Below are positions 54,121 through 63,285 of a stretch of 64,000 bases of DNA, one piece after another. This DNA comes from Mucilaginibacter gracilis (GTDB lineage: Bacteria > Bacteroidota > Bacteroidia > Sphingobacteriales > Sphingobacteriaceae). The notes under the pieces are model-generated. The model ran no database searches and had not been told where the DNA came from. It was given only the letters and a program-made list of their open reading frames with translations. The stretch's first letter is position 1, and every line of letters begins with the position of its first letter. The stretch is taken from positions 1,116,001 through 1,180,000 of the forward strand of contig NZ_RBKU01000001.1 of the NCBI RefSeq assembly GCF_003633615.1, written 5' to 3'. The position numbers and the translations under genes were made by a program.

Positions 54121-54990
54121 CTATGCGCTCATAAACTCTTTTTGGTAATTTAAAGGGCTTTTGCCAGTAGTGAGTTTAAAGTACTTATTAAAGCTGGCAA
54201 AGTTGTTAAAGCCGCTTTCGTAGCAAATGTGTTTAATAAAGTATTTGTTTTCGATAAGCAATTTGCAAGCATGGCCTACCCTTATCTCGGTTATAAATTG
54301 CGAGTAAGTTTTTTTGGTTTTTAGCTTAAAATATCTGCAAAACGAGTTGGGGCTTATCCGGGCAACTTCGGCTATTTCGTTGAGGTCAATTTTTCGCTTA
54401 TAATTAGCAAACGAATACTCATAAATAGCGTTAATCCGCTCGTCCTCCAAATCAGAAGCGCCGTGATTAAACGCTACCGACGATAGCTGTTTCATGTTTT
54501 TGGCATGAGCCAACTTGTTCAAAACATGAAGTAACAGTATAATTCTTTCCAGGCCAACGCTATGTTGTAGCTCGTCTAAAGTAGCAGCAATTTTATCAGT
54601 AATATCTACGGGTACGGTATAGCCTCGTCGTGCTTTTTCAAGTAATAAACGCACGTTTGTATTTTCGGGCAATTGCAAAAACTTATCACCCCAAAAATTT
54701 TCGGCAAATTGGGTTACCGAAACGTGTGCAGCAGCATCGCCTTTACTCTTCAAAAAAACATCATCAAACTTAAAAAAGTGCGGCAATTGCGAGCCTATCA
54801 TAAAAATATCGCCAGCTTTAAACTTTTGTACACTATCGCCAATAAAGTGTGTACCCTCGCCGGTTTTAATGTAAATAAACTCAATCTCCGGGTGGTAATG
54901 CCAACGTTTGTTAGCATCAAAGCCAACGTCCTCCCGGGCTGTGAACGAGTTTGAATGACCGGGAAAAACCTTTAGTAATTGTGCTTTCAT
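54121..54990 (-). CDS. AraC-family regulator, paralogue of the 47214 gene
   Basis: 289 residues, closely related in order and sequence to the AraC gene at 47214: MKAQLLKVFPGHSNSF at the start, HYHPEIEFIYIKTGEG in the cupin part, and helices KIDLNEIAEVARISPNSFCR and IKHICYESGFNNFASFNKYF, ending in TGKSPLNYQKEF. It lacks the longer tail. The cupin His (HYHPE) and glycine positions agree. No obvious target operon lies beside it; it is convergent with the NUDIX gene, with one base between stops. Confidence 0.88.
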   Translation of the reverse strand: MKAQLLKVFPGHSNSFTAREDVGFDANKRWHYHPEIEFIYIKTGEGTHFIGDSVQKFKAGDIFMIGSQLPHFFKFDDVFLKSKGDAAAHVSVTQFAENFWGDKFLQLPENTNVRLLLEKARRGYTVPVDITDKIAATLDELQHSVGLERIILLLHVLNKLAHAKNMKQLSSVAFNHGASDLEDERINAIYEYSFANYKRKIDLNEIAEVARISPNSFCRYFKLKTKKTYSQFITEIRVGHACKLLIENKYFIKHICYESGFNNFASFNKYFKLTTGKSPLNYQKEFMSA

Positions 54991-55161
54991 TTAACTGCTC
55001 TGCCTAAAAAAGCAAAACTGCCGTTTGCTTTAGTTTATATATGGTAACGCTAAATTACAAGTTATTACCCACATTATTAAACGGGCCGCTTTTTATCAAC
55101 CAAACTTTTGTAATTCAAATAAAAGGTGCTGGGTTTAATTATCGTATTGTTTATAAACGGC

Positions 55162-55169
55162 TATATTTG
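55162..55169 (+). promoter_or_regulatory. -7 promoter box before the aminotransferase
   Basis: TATATTTG fits TAnnTTTG and ends 21 nt before ATG 55191. It lies inside the longer open frame that begins at 55041, which argues for the downstream start. Confidence 0.5.
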
Positions 55170-55190
55170 CACCTCAAAAATATCAAAACC

Positions 55191-56444
55191 ATGATACCAT
55201 CAAAATTGGCTCAAAACCTGCGCGGATCCGAAATTATCAAGATTGCCGGTGAGATCAATGAACTGAAACGACAAGGACAAAACATTGCCAACTTAACCAT
55301 TGGCGATTTTGACTCAAATATATATCCTATCCCGGCAGATTTAAAGGCTGGTATTATTGACGCCTACAACGCAAACCAAACTAATTATCCGCCTGCGGAT
55401 GGTGTTTTAAGCTTGCGCGAAAGTGTATCAGACTTTATAACTAAAGAGTATAAATTAGATTATAAGCCTAACCAGATATTAATATCGGGCGGTTCGAGGC
55501 CGTTAATTTATGCAACCTACCTTGCCCTGGTTGACCCCGGCGATAAAGTGGTTTTCCCTGCACCATCGTGGAACAATAACCACTATTGCGATTTACTTAC
55601 CGCCAAGCCCGTTATTGTGCAAACCCTTCCCGAAAATAATTTTATGCCTACGGCAGCAGAATTACGTCCGCATGTAAAGGGAGCAACTTTACTGGCTTTG
55701 TGCTCGCCGCTTAACCCAACCGGCACCATGTTCACCAAAAAGGACCTCGAAGAAATTTGCGACCTTGTAATTGAAGAGAACGCAAGCCGCACACCTGCCG
55801 AAAAACCATTATATATTTTATACGATCAAATTTATTCGCAGTTAACCTTTGGTGTACACAAACATTACGACCCGGTTACCCTGCGCCCCGAATTAAAGGA
55901 TTATGTGGTTTTTGTTGATGGCTCGTCTAAATGTTTTGCTGCAACAGGTGTACGCGTAGGCTGGGGCTTTGGCCCGGCAGATATTATTAACAACATGAAA
56001 GCCATTGTTGGCCACATGGGCGCATGGTCGCCCAAGGCCGAGCAGGTTGCTATGGCGGCCTATTTAAAAGATGCCGCAAGCGTTACCAGCTTTTTAAATG
56101 GCTTTAAGGCACGCATACAAGCCAGTTTGCAAGCGCTGTACAACGGCTTTATGGAATTGAAGGCAGAAGGTTTTGCGGTTGACGCCATTGAACCAATGGG
56201 CGCCATATACCTAACTGTAAAAATAGACTACAGTGGTAAAACTACACCCGATGGCACGCTGATAAAAAACTCGGCAGATGTTAACTTTTACCTTATTAAA
56301 GAAGCCGGATGCGCCTTAGTGCCATTCTCGGCCTTTGGAACAGATGAAAGTGAAAACTGGTTCCGAGCATCAGTAGGTGCAAGTACTTTAGAGGAAATTG
56401 AGGCCATGATACCGCGTATTAAAACCGCACTGGCCAAATTATAA
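55191..56444 (+). CDS. PLP-dependent aspartate-type aminotransferase
   Basis: 417 residues from ATG 55191; the longer frame starting at 55041 adds 50 residues that are not family-like and would include the promoter box. Fold-type I aminotransferase: NIANLTIGDFD near the N terminus, ISGGSRPLIYATYLALVDPG with the cofactor phosphate site, PLNPTGTMF and the active-site Lys247 in VDGSSKCFAATGVRVGWGFG (SSKxFxxTGxRxGW). Substrate is likely aspartate or a related amino acid; exact specificity is unclear. Monocistronic. Confidence 0.9.
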   Translation: MIPSKLAQNLRGSEIIKIAGEINELKRQGQNIANLTIGDFDSNIYPIPADLKAGIIDAYNANQTNYPPADGVLSLRESVSDFITKEYKLDYKPNQILISGGSRPLIYATYLALVDPGDKVVFPAPSWNNNHYCDLLTAKPVIVQTLPENNFMPTAAELRPHVKGATLLALCSPLNPTGTMFTKKDLEEICDLVIEENASRTPAEKPLYILYDQIYSQLTFGVHKHYDPVTLRPELKDYVVFVDGSSKCFAATGVRVGWGFGPADIINNMKAIVGHMGAWSPKAEQVAMAAYLKDAASVTSFLNGFKARIQASLQALYNGFMELKAEGFAVDAIEPMGAIYLTVKIDYSGKTTPDGTLIKNSADVNFYLIKEAGCALVPFSAFGTDESENWFRASVGASTLEEIEAMIPRIKTALAKL

Positions 56445-56463
56445 ATAAGGGAAGAAGAGTCAG

Positions 56464-56486
56464 GAAGCGAGAATCAAGAACCGGGA
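56464..56486 (+). repeat. Dispersed 23-nt motif, copy 2
   Basis: A GAAGCGA...ATCAAGAA motif, 20 of 23 positions identical to 37011-37033, located 19 nt after the aminotransferase stop codon. Confidence 0.6.
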
Positions 56487-56550
56487 CAGGTACTTTCTCT
56501 CTAACCAAATGATAAACCTGTGGCCATTGTATGCTCATTAAATATTAATG

Positions 56551-56558
56551 TATTTTTG
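56551..56558 (+). promoter_or_regulatory. -7 promoter box touching a glycosyltransferase start
   Basis: TATTTTTG fits TAnnTTTG and ends 3 nt before the ATG at 56562, which predicts a leaderless mRNA. Confidence 0.5.
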
Positions 56559-56561
56559 GCT

Positions 56562-57827
56562 ATGTTAAAAGTGGTTCACTTAAATACTTACGATGGCAAT
56601 GGCGGTGCCGGGCGGGCCTGTATCAGGCTTAACCGCGCCTTACTTTCGCAAGGTGTTGATTCTAAAATAATAGTCCACTATAAATTTGGGAACAATCCCC
56701 AAATAAAAACTTTTAACAGCTCCATAATTCAAAAGGCATATACAGCGGCAACCATTATTATGGAGCGGCTTTTGGCCAAACGCTATTTAAAACCTGTTAA
56801 AACGCCATTTTCATTTGCCTGGTTTGGCCGCTCGGTTATTCATCATCCCGACGTTAAAAATGCCGATATTATTCACCTGCACTGGGTTAATCACGGTTTT
56901 TTAGACCCGAAGCATTTAGCCGAAATTGCCCAACTCAATAAACCCGTTGTTTGGACGTTTCATGATAGCAACGCATTTACAGGCGGTTGCCATGTACGAT
57001 ACGAGTGCAATCATTTTCATCAGCAATGCGGCAATTGCCCGTTGCTAAAAGAGCCACAGCCGGATGATATATCGAATAGTATTTGGCAAGCAAAACACGC
57101 CGCCTATAATAAACTTAATTTCAGCATTGTTGCACCAAGCAGGTGGATGCAATCGTCTGTACAGGCAAGCAGTTTGATGGAGGGTAAAAGCATTGTAAAT
57201 ATACCCAACACCCTCGAAACTGATGTTTTTACGCCAATTGATAAAACCCTGGCGCGCCAAAAATTAGGGCTGCCAACAGATAAATTTATTTTTTTAACCG
57301 GGTTTATGCCTTCCCGTAAGGATATGCACAAGGGCACCGGTTACCTTATGCAAAGCCTTGATCTATTGGCCGAAAGACAGGGCATCAACAAAGAACAGAT
57401 TGAACTGGTAGTTTTTGGCAACCGCAATCTGGAAGATGTGCCTGTGTTCCCATTTAAAACCACCTTTTTAGGCACTATAAATAACGACGAAAAACTGGCC
57501 CTATGCTATGCCTCGGCAGATGCTTTTTTGATACCATCGCTGGAAGACAACCTGCCATATACCGTAATGGAAAGCCTGGCTTGCGGTACACCCGTTATTG
57601 CCTTTACAACCGGAGGCATACCAGATATGGTACAGCACCAACATAATGGTTACCTAGCCACTTACCGTTCGGCTGAAAGTTTTGCGGATGGAATGGAATG
57701 GATATTAAGCCATAATACACTCCAAATTTTACGTGCGCAGGCCCGGCAAACGGTAATGGAGCAATTCTCTGAAACCGTGATCGCGAAAAAGCATCTTGAA
57801 GTTTATCAGCAGATCATTAAAAGTTAA
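56562..57827 (+). CDS. Family 4 glycosyltransferase
   Basis: 421 residues. The start MLKVVHLNTYDGNGGAGRAC is the usual beginning of this group, so I take ATG 56562 rather than the upstream frame start at 56520. N-terminal GT-B domain: HLHWVNHGFL and VVWTFHDSNAFTGGCHVRYE with conserved His/Cys residues. C-terminal domain: FLTGFMPSRKDMHKGTGYLM and the EX7E-type motif LEDNLPYTVMESLACGTPVI near residue 327. It is followed 3 nt later by a GT2 gene; the pair probably makes part of a surface glycan. Confidence 0.9.
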   Translation: MLKVVHLNTYDGNGGAGRACIRLNRALLSQGVDSKIIVHYKFGNNPQIKTFNSSIIQKAYTAATIIMERLLAKRYLKPVKTPFSFAWFGRSVIHHPDVKNADIIHLHWVNHGFLDPKHLAEIAQLNKPVVWTFHDSNAFTGGCHVRYECNHFHQQCGNCPLLKEPQPDDISNSIWQAKHAAYNKLNFSIVAPSRWMQSSVQASSLMEGKSIVNIPNTLETDVFTPIDKTLARQKLGLPTDKFIFLTGFMPSRKDMHKGTGYLMQSLDLLAERQGINKEQIELVVFGNRNLEDVPVFPFKTTFLGTINNDEKLALCYASADAFLIPSLEDNLPYTVMESLACGTPVIAFTTGGIPDMVQHQHNGYLATYRSAESFADGMEWILSHNTLQILRAQARQTVMEQFSETVIAKKHLEVYQQIIKS

Positions 57828-57830
57828 AGC

Positions 57831-58583
57831 ATGTTTAACCCGCGGCTTAGTATAATTACCATAGTTTACAATAACGTTAACGATATTGAGCGCACCATAT
57901 TAAGCGTGCTTGGGCAAACCTACACCAATATTGAGTATATTGTGATTGATGGTGCATCAACCGACGGCACGCTTGATGTTATAGAAAAATATCGCAGCCG
58001 GATAAGCACACTGGTTAGCGAAAAGGATAATGGCATTTACAACGCAATGAACAAAGGCCTAAATTTGGCTACCGGAGATTATGTGCTTTTTATGAATTCG
58101 GGCGATGAGCTTTTTGCATACGATACCGTTGAACGTGTTTTTGCTACCGAAGCCGATGCAGATATTTACTATGGCGAAACCGAAATAATAAACAGCAAAC
58201 GCGAAAGCATGGGTATGCGCCGCCATAAAACTCCCGAAACTTTTACATGGCGCGGTTTTAACCTAGGCATGAGCATTAGTCACCAGGCCATTTACATTAA
58301 GCGCAGCCTGGTTGAGCCATATAACGAACAGTACCAACTAAGCGCCGATATTGATTGGATTATCCGCATCGCCAAAAAGGCAGACAAGATAGTTAACACC
58401 CGCATTTGCGCAGCCAAATACCTGTTTGGGGGTATGTCGAAAAAGAAACATAAGCAAAGCTTAATAGAGCGTTTCCACATCATGCGCAAGCATTATGGCA
58501 CTGTGCCAACCGTATTTAACCACGGTATTATTGCAATTAGGTTGACGTGGTATTTTTTGTTGAATAGGAAGACTAATGATTAA
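57831..58583 (+). CDS. Family 2 glycosyltransferase
   Basis: 250 residues, GT-A fold. LSIITIVYNNVNDIERTILS and TNIEYIVIDGASTDGTLDVI form the donor site, KDNGIYNAMNKGLNLATGDY and YVLFMNSGDELFA the DxD-like region (here SGDE), and SISHQAIYIKRSLVEPYNEQ an acceptor loop. Its start is 3 nt after the preceding GT4 stop codon, so the two are translationally linked. This layout is that of WcaA-type enzymes that add sugars to exopolysaccharide units. Confidence 0.9.
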   Translation: MFNPRLSIITIVYNNVNDIERTILSVLGQTYTNIEYIVIDGASTDGTLDVIEKYRSRISTLVSEKDNGIYNAMNKGLNLATGDYVLFMNSGDELFAYDTVERVFATEADADIYYGETEIINSKRESMGMRRHKTPETFTWRGFNLGMSISHQAIYIKRSLVEPYNEQYQLSADIDWIIRIAKKADKIVNTRICAAKYLFGGMSKKKHKQSLIERFHIMRKHYGTVPTVFNHGIIAIRLTWYFLLNRKTND

Positions 58584-58595
58584 TAGCCATAGAAA

Positions 58596-59111
58596 TTATT
58601 TACACCGGGCGAAAATATGCTCGTTGTAAAGTTGCCCGTGTTTGAACAATGCTTTTTTTGAAATACCCTCTTTAATAAAACCGGCCTTTTGCAAAACCTG
58701 CATCGATGCCGGGTTGCCCTCAAATACCCCGGCTTGTATCCGCACCAAATCAAACGTTTCAAAGCAATAGTTAACCATTAGTTTCAAGGCTTCCGTCATA
58801 ATGCCCTTACCCCAAAAGGGCTCGCCGAGCCAATAACCAATTAAGGCCGTTTTCCGGAAAATATCCTGCTTAAATTCAATGCCTATGCCTCCGGCAATCT
58901 CGCCGTCAATATCAATAACCAGGTTATCAACACTTGTTTTTTGTAACTGAAAGGATACCCATTCCTGTGCGTATTCGTGAGTATAAGGATAACAAAACCT
59001 GTCGGACAAATAGCGCGATACACTGGGGTTATTGGCATATTTAACCAGCAATTTTTCATCGCCGGGTTTCCACTGGCGTAAACAAAACCCTTCTGCTTTT
59101 AACTCAACCAT
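58596..59111 (-). CDS. GNAT-family N-acetyltransferase (RimJ/RimL type)
   Basis: 171 residues from ATG 59109-59111; the longer frame of 243 residues begins with 72 residues that do not fit the family. GNAT fold: LRQWKPGDEKLLVKYANNPS, IGYWLGEPFWGKGIMTEALK (the acetyl-CoA motif with Q/GxxG-like GKG), RIQAGVFEGNPASMQVLQKA and GFIKEGISK. RimL-type enzymes acetylate N termini or small amines. Convergent with the GT2 gene and divergent from the S9 peptidase. Confidence 0.9.
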   Translation of the reverse strand: MVELKAEGFCLRQWKPGDEKLLVKYANNPSVSRYLSDRFCYPYTHEYAQEWVSFQLQKTSVDNLVIDIDGEIAGGIGIEFKQDIFRKTALIGYWLGEPFWGKGIMTEALKLMVNYCFETFDLVRIQAGVFEGNPASMQVLQKAGFIKEGISKKALFKHGQLYNEHIFARCK

Positions 59112-59202
59112 TTTGTAACAATTGTAAGTGCTGCTAAAATGAACCCTGATAATTAACGTATAAATGCTAAATTGCAATTTAATAACTGATTTTATTATTG
59201 AT

Positions 59203-61638
59203 ATGAAGAAATTTTTTACGTGCTTGCTGCTTGTTGTATCTACCGGTTCGTTTGCGCAGAAATTAGATAAATTGACTGTCGAAAAAATCATGCGCAATCC
59301 CAAATGGATAGGCACATCGCCAACCAACGTTTACTGGGGCGATGATAGCAGGAATATTTATTTTACCTGGAACCCCGATAGTGCCGAAAGGGCCGAGCTA
59401 TTTTCTATCACGCCCAATAACCTTAAACCTCAAAAGCTTAGTTTGGACGAAAGAAGGGCCATGCGCCCCACAAACGGCGATTGGAATAAAAAACACACCA
59501 TTAAATTATACGAAAAAAATGGCGACATTTTTGTTTTCGATCTAAAATCCGGTAAAACCGAACAGCTAACCAGCACCACCGAGCGCGAAAGCAACCCGAC
59601 ATTCAGCGGCGACGAAACGAAGATAATATTCACCCAGGGCGATAACCTATTCTCTTTAAAACTCAACGGTTCGCAGTTGACACAGTTAACCAACTTTACG
59701 CGTCCAAGCGCGGCAGGTGCAAGTACCCCGGCACCAGCAGGTAGCGGTCGCAGAGGGGGAGGTGGCGGAGCAAGGGGAGCCGTAGCAGCCCAAACGGCTG
59801 CAGGTAAACAAGATGCCTGGCTAAAGGATCAGCAGCTTGATATATTCGACATCATTAAAACTAAGGCCAAGAACGAAAAGTTAACTGCTGCCGAGCGCAA
59901 AGCCATGCAGGTGAAACCCATAAAGGAAATTGCTATTGATAGCAAGCAAATAAGTGATTTAAAACTTAGCCCAAATACCCGATACATTACTTATACCCTA
60001 ACCAAGCCTGCCGAAGGCAGCCATAACGTTATTGTGCCTAACTACGTAACTGCTTCGGGGTATACTGAAGACATACCTAACCGAACCAAGGTTGGCACAC
60101 CGCAGTCCGCTTCGGAAAGCTTTATTTATGATTTACAGCGTGATACGGTTTATAGCATCGTAACCAAGAATATTCCGGGCATTAAAGACCTGCCCGACTA
60201 TGTGAAGGATTATCCCAAACAATTGGAGGAACGTAAAACCCAAAACGAAGACCGTAAGGTTACCATAACCGGCCCTTATTGGAGCGAAAGCGGCAAAAAC
60301 GCAATAGTTACCGTATGGGCAGAAGATAACAAAGACAGGTGGCTCATGAAGCTCGATCCCGAAACCGGCAAACTAAGCTTGCTTGACCGCCAGCGCGACG
60401 AAGCCTGGATTGGCGGCCCGGGTATAAACAGCTATGATAGTGGGAACCTGGGTTGGGTAGACGAACAACATATTTATTTCCAGAGTGAAGCTTCGGGCTA
60501 TTCGCACATTTATGTTGTTGATGTGGCTACCGCCGAAAAGAAACAAATAACCAGTGGTAAATGGGAAGTACAAGGCCTCAAGCTATCAAACGATAAAAAG
60601 GACTTTTATTTTACCGCCAATATAGACCATCCGGGAGTAACAGCTTTTTACCGCGTTCCGGTGATTGGCGGCAGCCCGGTTAAACTAACAGCTATGGTAG
60701 GCGGTAATGAGGTTGAACTATCTCCCGACGAAAAATGGCTGGCCATCCGCTACTCCTACCCTAATAAACCCTGGGAACTGTTCATCCAGGCCAATAAACC
60801 GGGTGCTAAAGCTGTACAGGTAACCAACTCGGTAAGTGCCGAATTTAAATCGTACGCGTGGCGCTCTCCCGAGATATTTACGTTTAAGAACCGCTACGGT
60901 GCCGATATTTATGCCCGTGTTTATACCCCGGCGCATGCCTTGCCATCGCACCCGGCTGTAATTTTTGTACATGGCGCGGGCTACTTGCAGGATGTGTTTT
61001 ACAAGTGGAGTTCGTCGTACTTTCGCGAGTACATGTTTAACAACATGCTTGCCGATAACGGATATACTGTATTGGAGATAGATTATACCGGCAGCGCGGG
61101 TTATGGCCGCGACATCCGCACGGGTATTTACCGCCACATGGGTGGTAAAGATTTAACCGACCATGTTGATGCCGTGAAACTTCTTGTTGAAAAATACGGT
61201 GTTAACCCTAAAAATGTTGGCCTGTACGGTGGCTCGTATGGTGGGTTTATAACATTGATGGCCATGTTTACCCAGCCCGATGTTTTTGCCGCCGGTGCAG
61301 CACTGCGCAGCGTTACCGATTGGGCGCATTATAACCACGGTTACACCTCCAATATTTTAAATGAACCTTTTAACGACGAGAAGGCCTACAAGCTAAGTTC
61401 GCCAATATACTTTGCCGATGGCCTTAAAGGGCGTTTGCTGATGTGCCATGGCATGGTAGATCAAAATGTTAACTTTCAGGATATTGTGCGTTTATCACAA
61501 CGCTTAATTGAGTTGCACAAAAAAAACTGGGAGCTGGCCGTATTCCCGGTGGAAGATCATGGCTTTGTTGAACCCAGTAGCTGGACCGACGAGTATAGCC
61601 GCATTTATAAATTATTTGACGAAACATTAAATAAGTAA
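59203..61638 (+). CDS. S9 family peptidase (prolyl oligopeptidase type)
   Basis: 811 residues from ATG 59203; signal peptide MKKFFTCLLLVVSTGSFAQ. An N-terminal beta-propeller (about 25-570) is followed by an alpha/beta hydrolase domain with the triad Ser678 (LYGGSYGGFITL), Asp753 (GMVDQNVNF) and His786 (VEDHGFVEP). This matches the DPP-IV/acylaminoacyl-peptidase-like S9 group, which cleaves short peptides after Pro or Ala in the periplasm. Residues 169-201 are a Gly/Arg/Ala-rich insert (SGRRGGGGGARGAVAAQ) between propeller strands. Monocistronic. Confidence 0.93.
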   Translation: MKKFFTCLLLVVSTGSFAQKLDKLTVEKIMRNPKWIGTSPTNVYWGDDSRNIYFTWNPDSAERAELFSITPNNLKPQKLSLDERRAMRPTNGDWNKKHTIKLYEKNGDIFVFDLKSGKTEQLTSTTERESNPTFSGDETKIIFTQGDNLFSLKLNGSQLTQLTNFTRPSAAGASTPAPAGSGRRGGGGGARGAVAAQTAAGKQDAWLKDQQLDIFDIIKTKAKNEKLTAAERKAMQVKPIKEIAIDSKQISDLKLSPNTRYITYTLTKPAEGSHNVIVPNYVTASGYTEDIPNRTKVGTPQSASESFIYDLQRDTVYSIVTKNIPGIKDLPDYVKDYPKQLEERKTQNEDRKVTITGPYWSESGKNAIVTVWAEDNKDRWLMKLDPETGKLSLLDRQRDEAWIGGPGINSYDSGNLGWVDEQHIYFQSEASGYSHIYVVDVATAEKKQITSGKWEVQGLKLSNDKKDFYFTANIDHPGVTAFYRVPVIGGSPVKLTAMVGGNEVELSPDEKWLAIRYSYPNKPWELFIQANKPGAKAVQVTNSVSAEFKSYAWRSPEIFTFKNRYGADIYARVYTPAHALPSHPAVIFVHGAGYLQDVFYKWSSSYFREYMFNNMLADNGYTVLEIDYTGSAGYGRDIRTGIYRHMGGKDLTDHVDAVKLLVEKYGVNPKNVGLYGGSYGGFITLMAMFTQPDVFAAGAALRSVTDWAHYNHGYTSNILNEPFNDEKAYKLSSPIYFADGLKGRLLMCHGMVDQNVNFQDIVRLSQRLIELHKKNWELAVFPVEDHGFVEPSSWTDEYSRIYKLFDETLNK

Positions 61639-61693
61639 TAACACCTTGTACTTTTTAATGCATAAACATTTTCCAGCAACCGCAAACGAACAT

Positions 61694-61701
61694 TACTTTT
61701 G
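61694..61701 (+). promoter_or_regulatory. -7 promoter box next to the 61706 lipoprotein start
   Basis: TACTTTTG fits TAnnTTTG and ends 4 nt before the ATG at 61706. Confidence 0.45.
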
Positions 61702-61705
61702 AAGC

Positions 61706-62644
61706 ATGATCTGCCGTACCACTCCAACAAAACAATTTTACCTCATACTGCAAATAGCCCTTATGGCTATAGTTTATACAGCATGTAAACAAAAGCCTGC
61801 GCCTGTTAAACCGCAGCCATCATTTAAATTGGTGCATGGTATTAGTTTTACCGAGGTGCGGCGCACTTTTAAGTCGGGTGTTTCATTTAGCGATCAGGGC
61901 TTCCAGTTGGAGCCCGACTGGAAGTTTACTTTCCTGTCGGACGATTCAATTAATATTTACAGTCCCGAAAAGAAGAAGTTTTTTAACTGCCCCGTTATTT
62001 TCGATCACGATTCTATTTTTAACATAGCATGGGCCTGGATGCGTGTAAAAAAGATCACAAAGGATAGTATCAAATTCCAGGTGCTTGAGGTGGAGAACAA
62101 GAAGATTCAATACGATCGCTCGTTTATTTACATGACCTTATATTCCGACAATTATATCAAAAACGTTTTACATACCGATTCGGCCACACTGGTGAGGCCG
62201 AGCCGTCAGGATACCCTGTATATCAAACACAAGGCCGAGATGGCCGACGCTGATCCTAAATATGCCTTCGGCGCACGTATTCCGGCATCGTTAACCAGCA
62301 ACAGTCCGCTGGTATCGGTAATTAAAACAAGCGTTACCAAAAGCGAGCTCGAGAACATTACTACTGCGGATGACTACTTAACTCCCGATTTTAGGGTTAC
62401 CATCCACAAAGCATATGAAAACTTTAATTACCCTATTGTGATACTGGTAGACTCGAAAGGCGTACTACACTTTAGTAAATCGCACAACATGCAAATGCCC
62501 GAGTTTGCCGAATCGGAAAACCGTGTCATGACGGCCATCACCAATGGTTATCTAAAACACTATCTTAATGTTAAACCCGGCACAACCCTCGGCATTGCGC
62601 ATGCCAGTAAAATAGTGGTAACTGTAAAAGGATTAAAAAACTAA
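61706..62644 (+). CDS. Lipoprotein of unknown function
   Basis: 312 residues. The N terminus contains a hydrophobic segment ending in a lipobox, IVYTAC (Cys27), after a polar stretch of about 11 residues. The mature part is soluble and beta-rich: FKLVHGISFTEVRRTFKSGV and WKFTFLSDDSINIYSPEKKK near the start, and a C-terminal part with FNYPIVILVDSKGVLHFSKS and KPGTTLGIAHASKIVVTVKG. I recognise no family. It is convergent with the DUF2306 gene, overlapping it by 4 nt. Confidence 0.75.
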   Translation: MICRTTPTKQFYLILQIALMAIVYTACKQKPAPVKPQPSFKLVHGISFTEVRRTFKSGVSFSDQGFQLEPDWKFTFLSDDSINIYSPEKKKFFNCPVIFDHDSIFNIAWAWMRVKKITKDSIKFQVLEVENKKIQYDRSFIYMTLYSDNYIKNVLHTDSATLVRPSRQDTLYIKHKAEMADADPKYAFGARIPASLTSNSPLVSVIKTSVTKSELENITTADDYLTPDFRVTIHKAYENFNYPIVILVDSKGVLHFSKSHNMQMPEFAESENRVMTAITNGYLKHYLNVKPGTTLGIAHASKIVVTVKGLKN

Positions 62645-63285
62645 GCTTTTACAGCAATCGTTGGTACTTTGCCCTTATCATAATAATTAATAAGCTCAAC
62701 CAATAGTAAATTGGGCACCCAACTTAAAAAAGCAATAATGAGATAGTTGTATTGAAAATTAACGCCGTTTCCAAATACGGTAAACAGATATATGTACAGC
62801 CGTAAAGTAACGGCGGCAAAAGCAAGGGCGTAGCTGCGGCGCATCATACAAGCATGTTTTGCTATTTGCCCATTTACGGCAAAGCGCCAGGCGGTTATGG
62901 TGCTCAATACCCACAGCGTATTTTGCAGCAAAAACGAAATAAATACGCCTGTACCCCGGTGTATAAAAAAAGTCATCACATAGGCACCCGGCGCCGAAAA
63001 CAACAATACCCCAAAAACATAACACCTCCCCAAAAACCGGTGCAGTTTTTTATTGCTGTACACACGTTTAGAAAACTGCGCAAAACCTATGAGCAATATT
63101 AAGCTGCTGCCGAAAATATGTGCATAAAATGCGGGTAGGTACAAACCCGTTTTTATAGCCAGTTGTTTAAGTAGCAAAAAGCCTTCGTCGGTTTTAAAAT
63201 TACCGTACAGGTAAAAAGTACCTAAGCTTAATATCAATATCCAAACTAAAGCCAGGTAACGCAGTACTTTACCGGTAACACTCAT
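62641..63285 (-). CDS. DUF2306 membrane protein
   Basis: 214 residues, about six or seven hydrophobic helices. The conserved His-bearing motifs of DUF2306 are visible: YAHIFGSSLILLIGFAQFSK near residue 55 and LHRFLGRCYVFGVLLFSAPG near 85, then a mid HACMMRRSYALAFAAVTLR. Function unknown, possibly redox or haem-related because of the paired His. It is co-transcribed with the following gene: its ATG overlaps the stop codon by 4 nt (ATGA). Confidence 0.82.
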   Translation of the reverse strand: MSVTGKVLRYLALVWILILSLGTFYLYGNFKTDEGFLLLKQLAIKTGLYLPAFYAHIFGSSLILLIGFAQFSKRVYSNKKLHRFLGRCYVFGVLLFSAPGAYVMTFFIHRGTGVFISFLLQNTLWVLSTITAWRFAVNGQIAKHACMMRRSYALAFAAVTLRLYIYLFTVFGNGVNFQYNYLIIAFLSWVPNLLLVELINYYDKGKVPTIAVKA

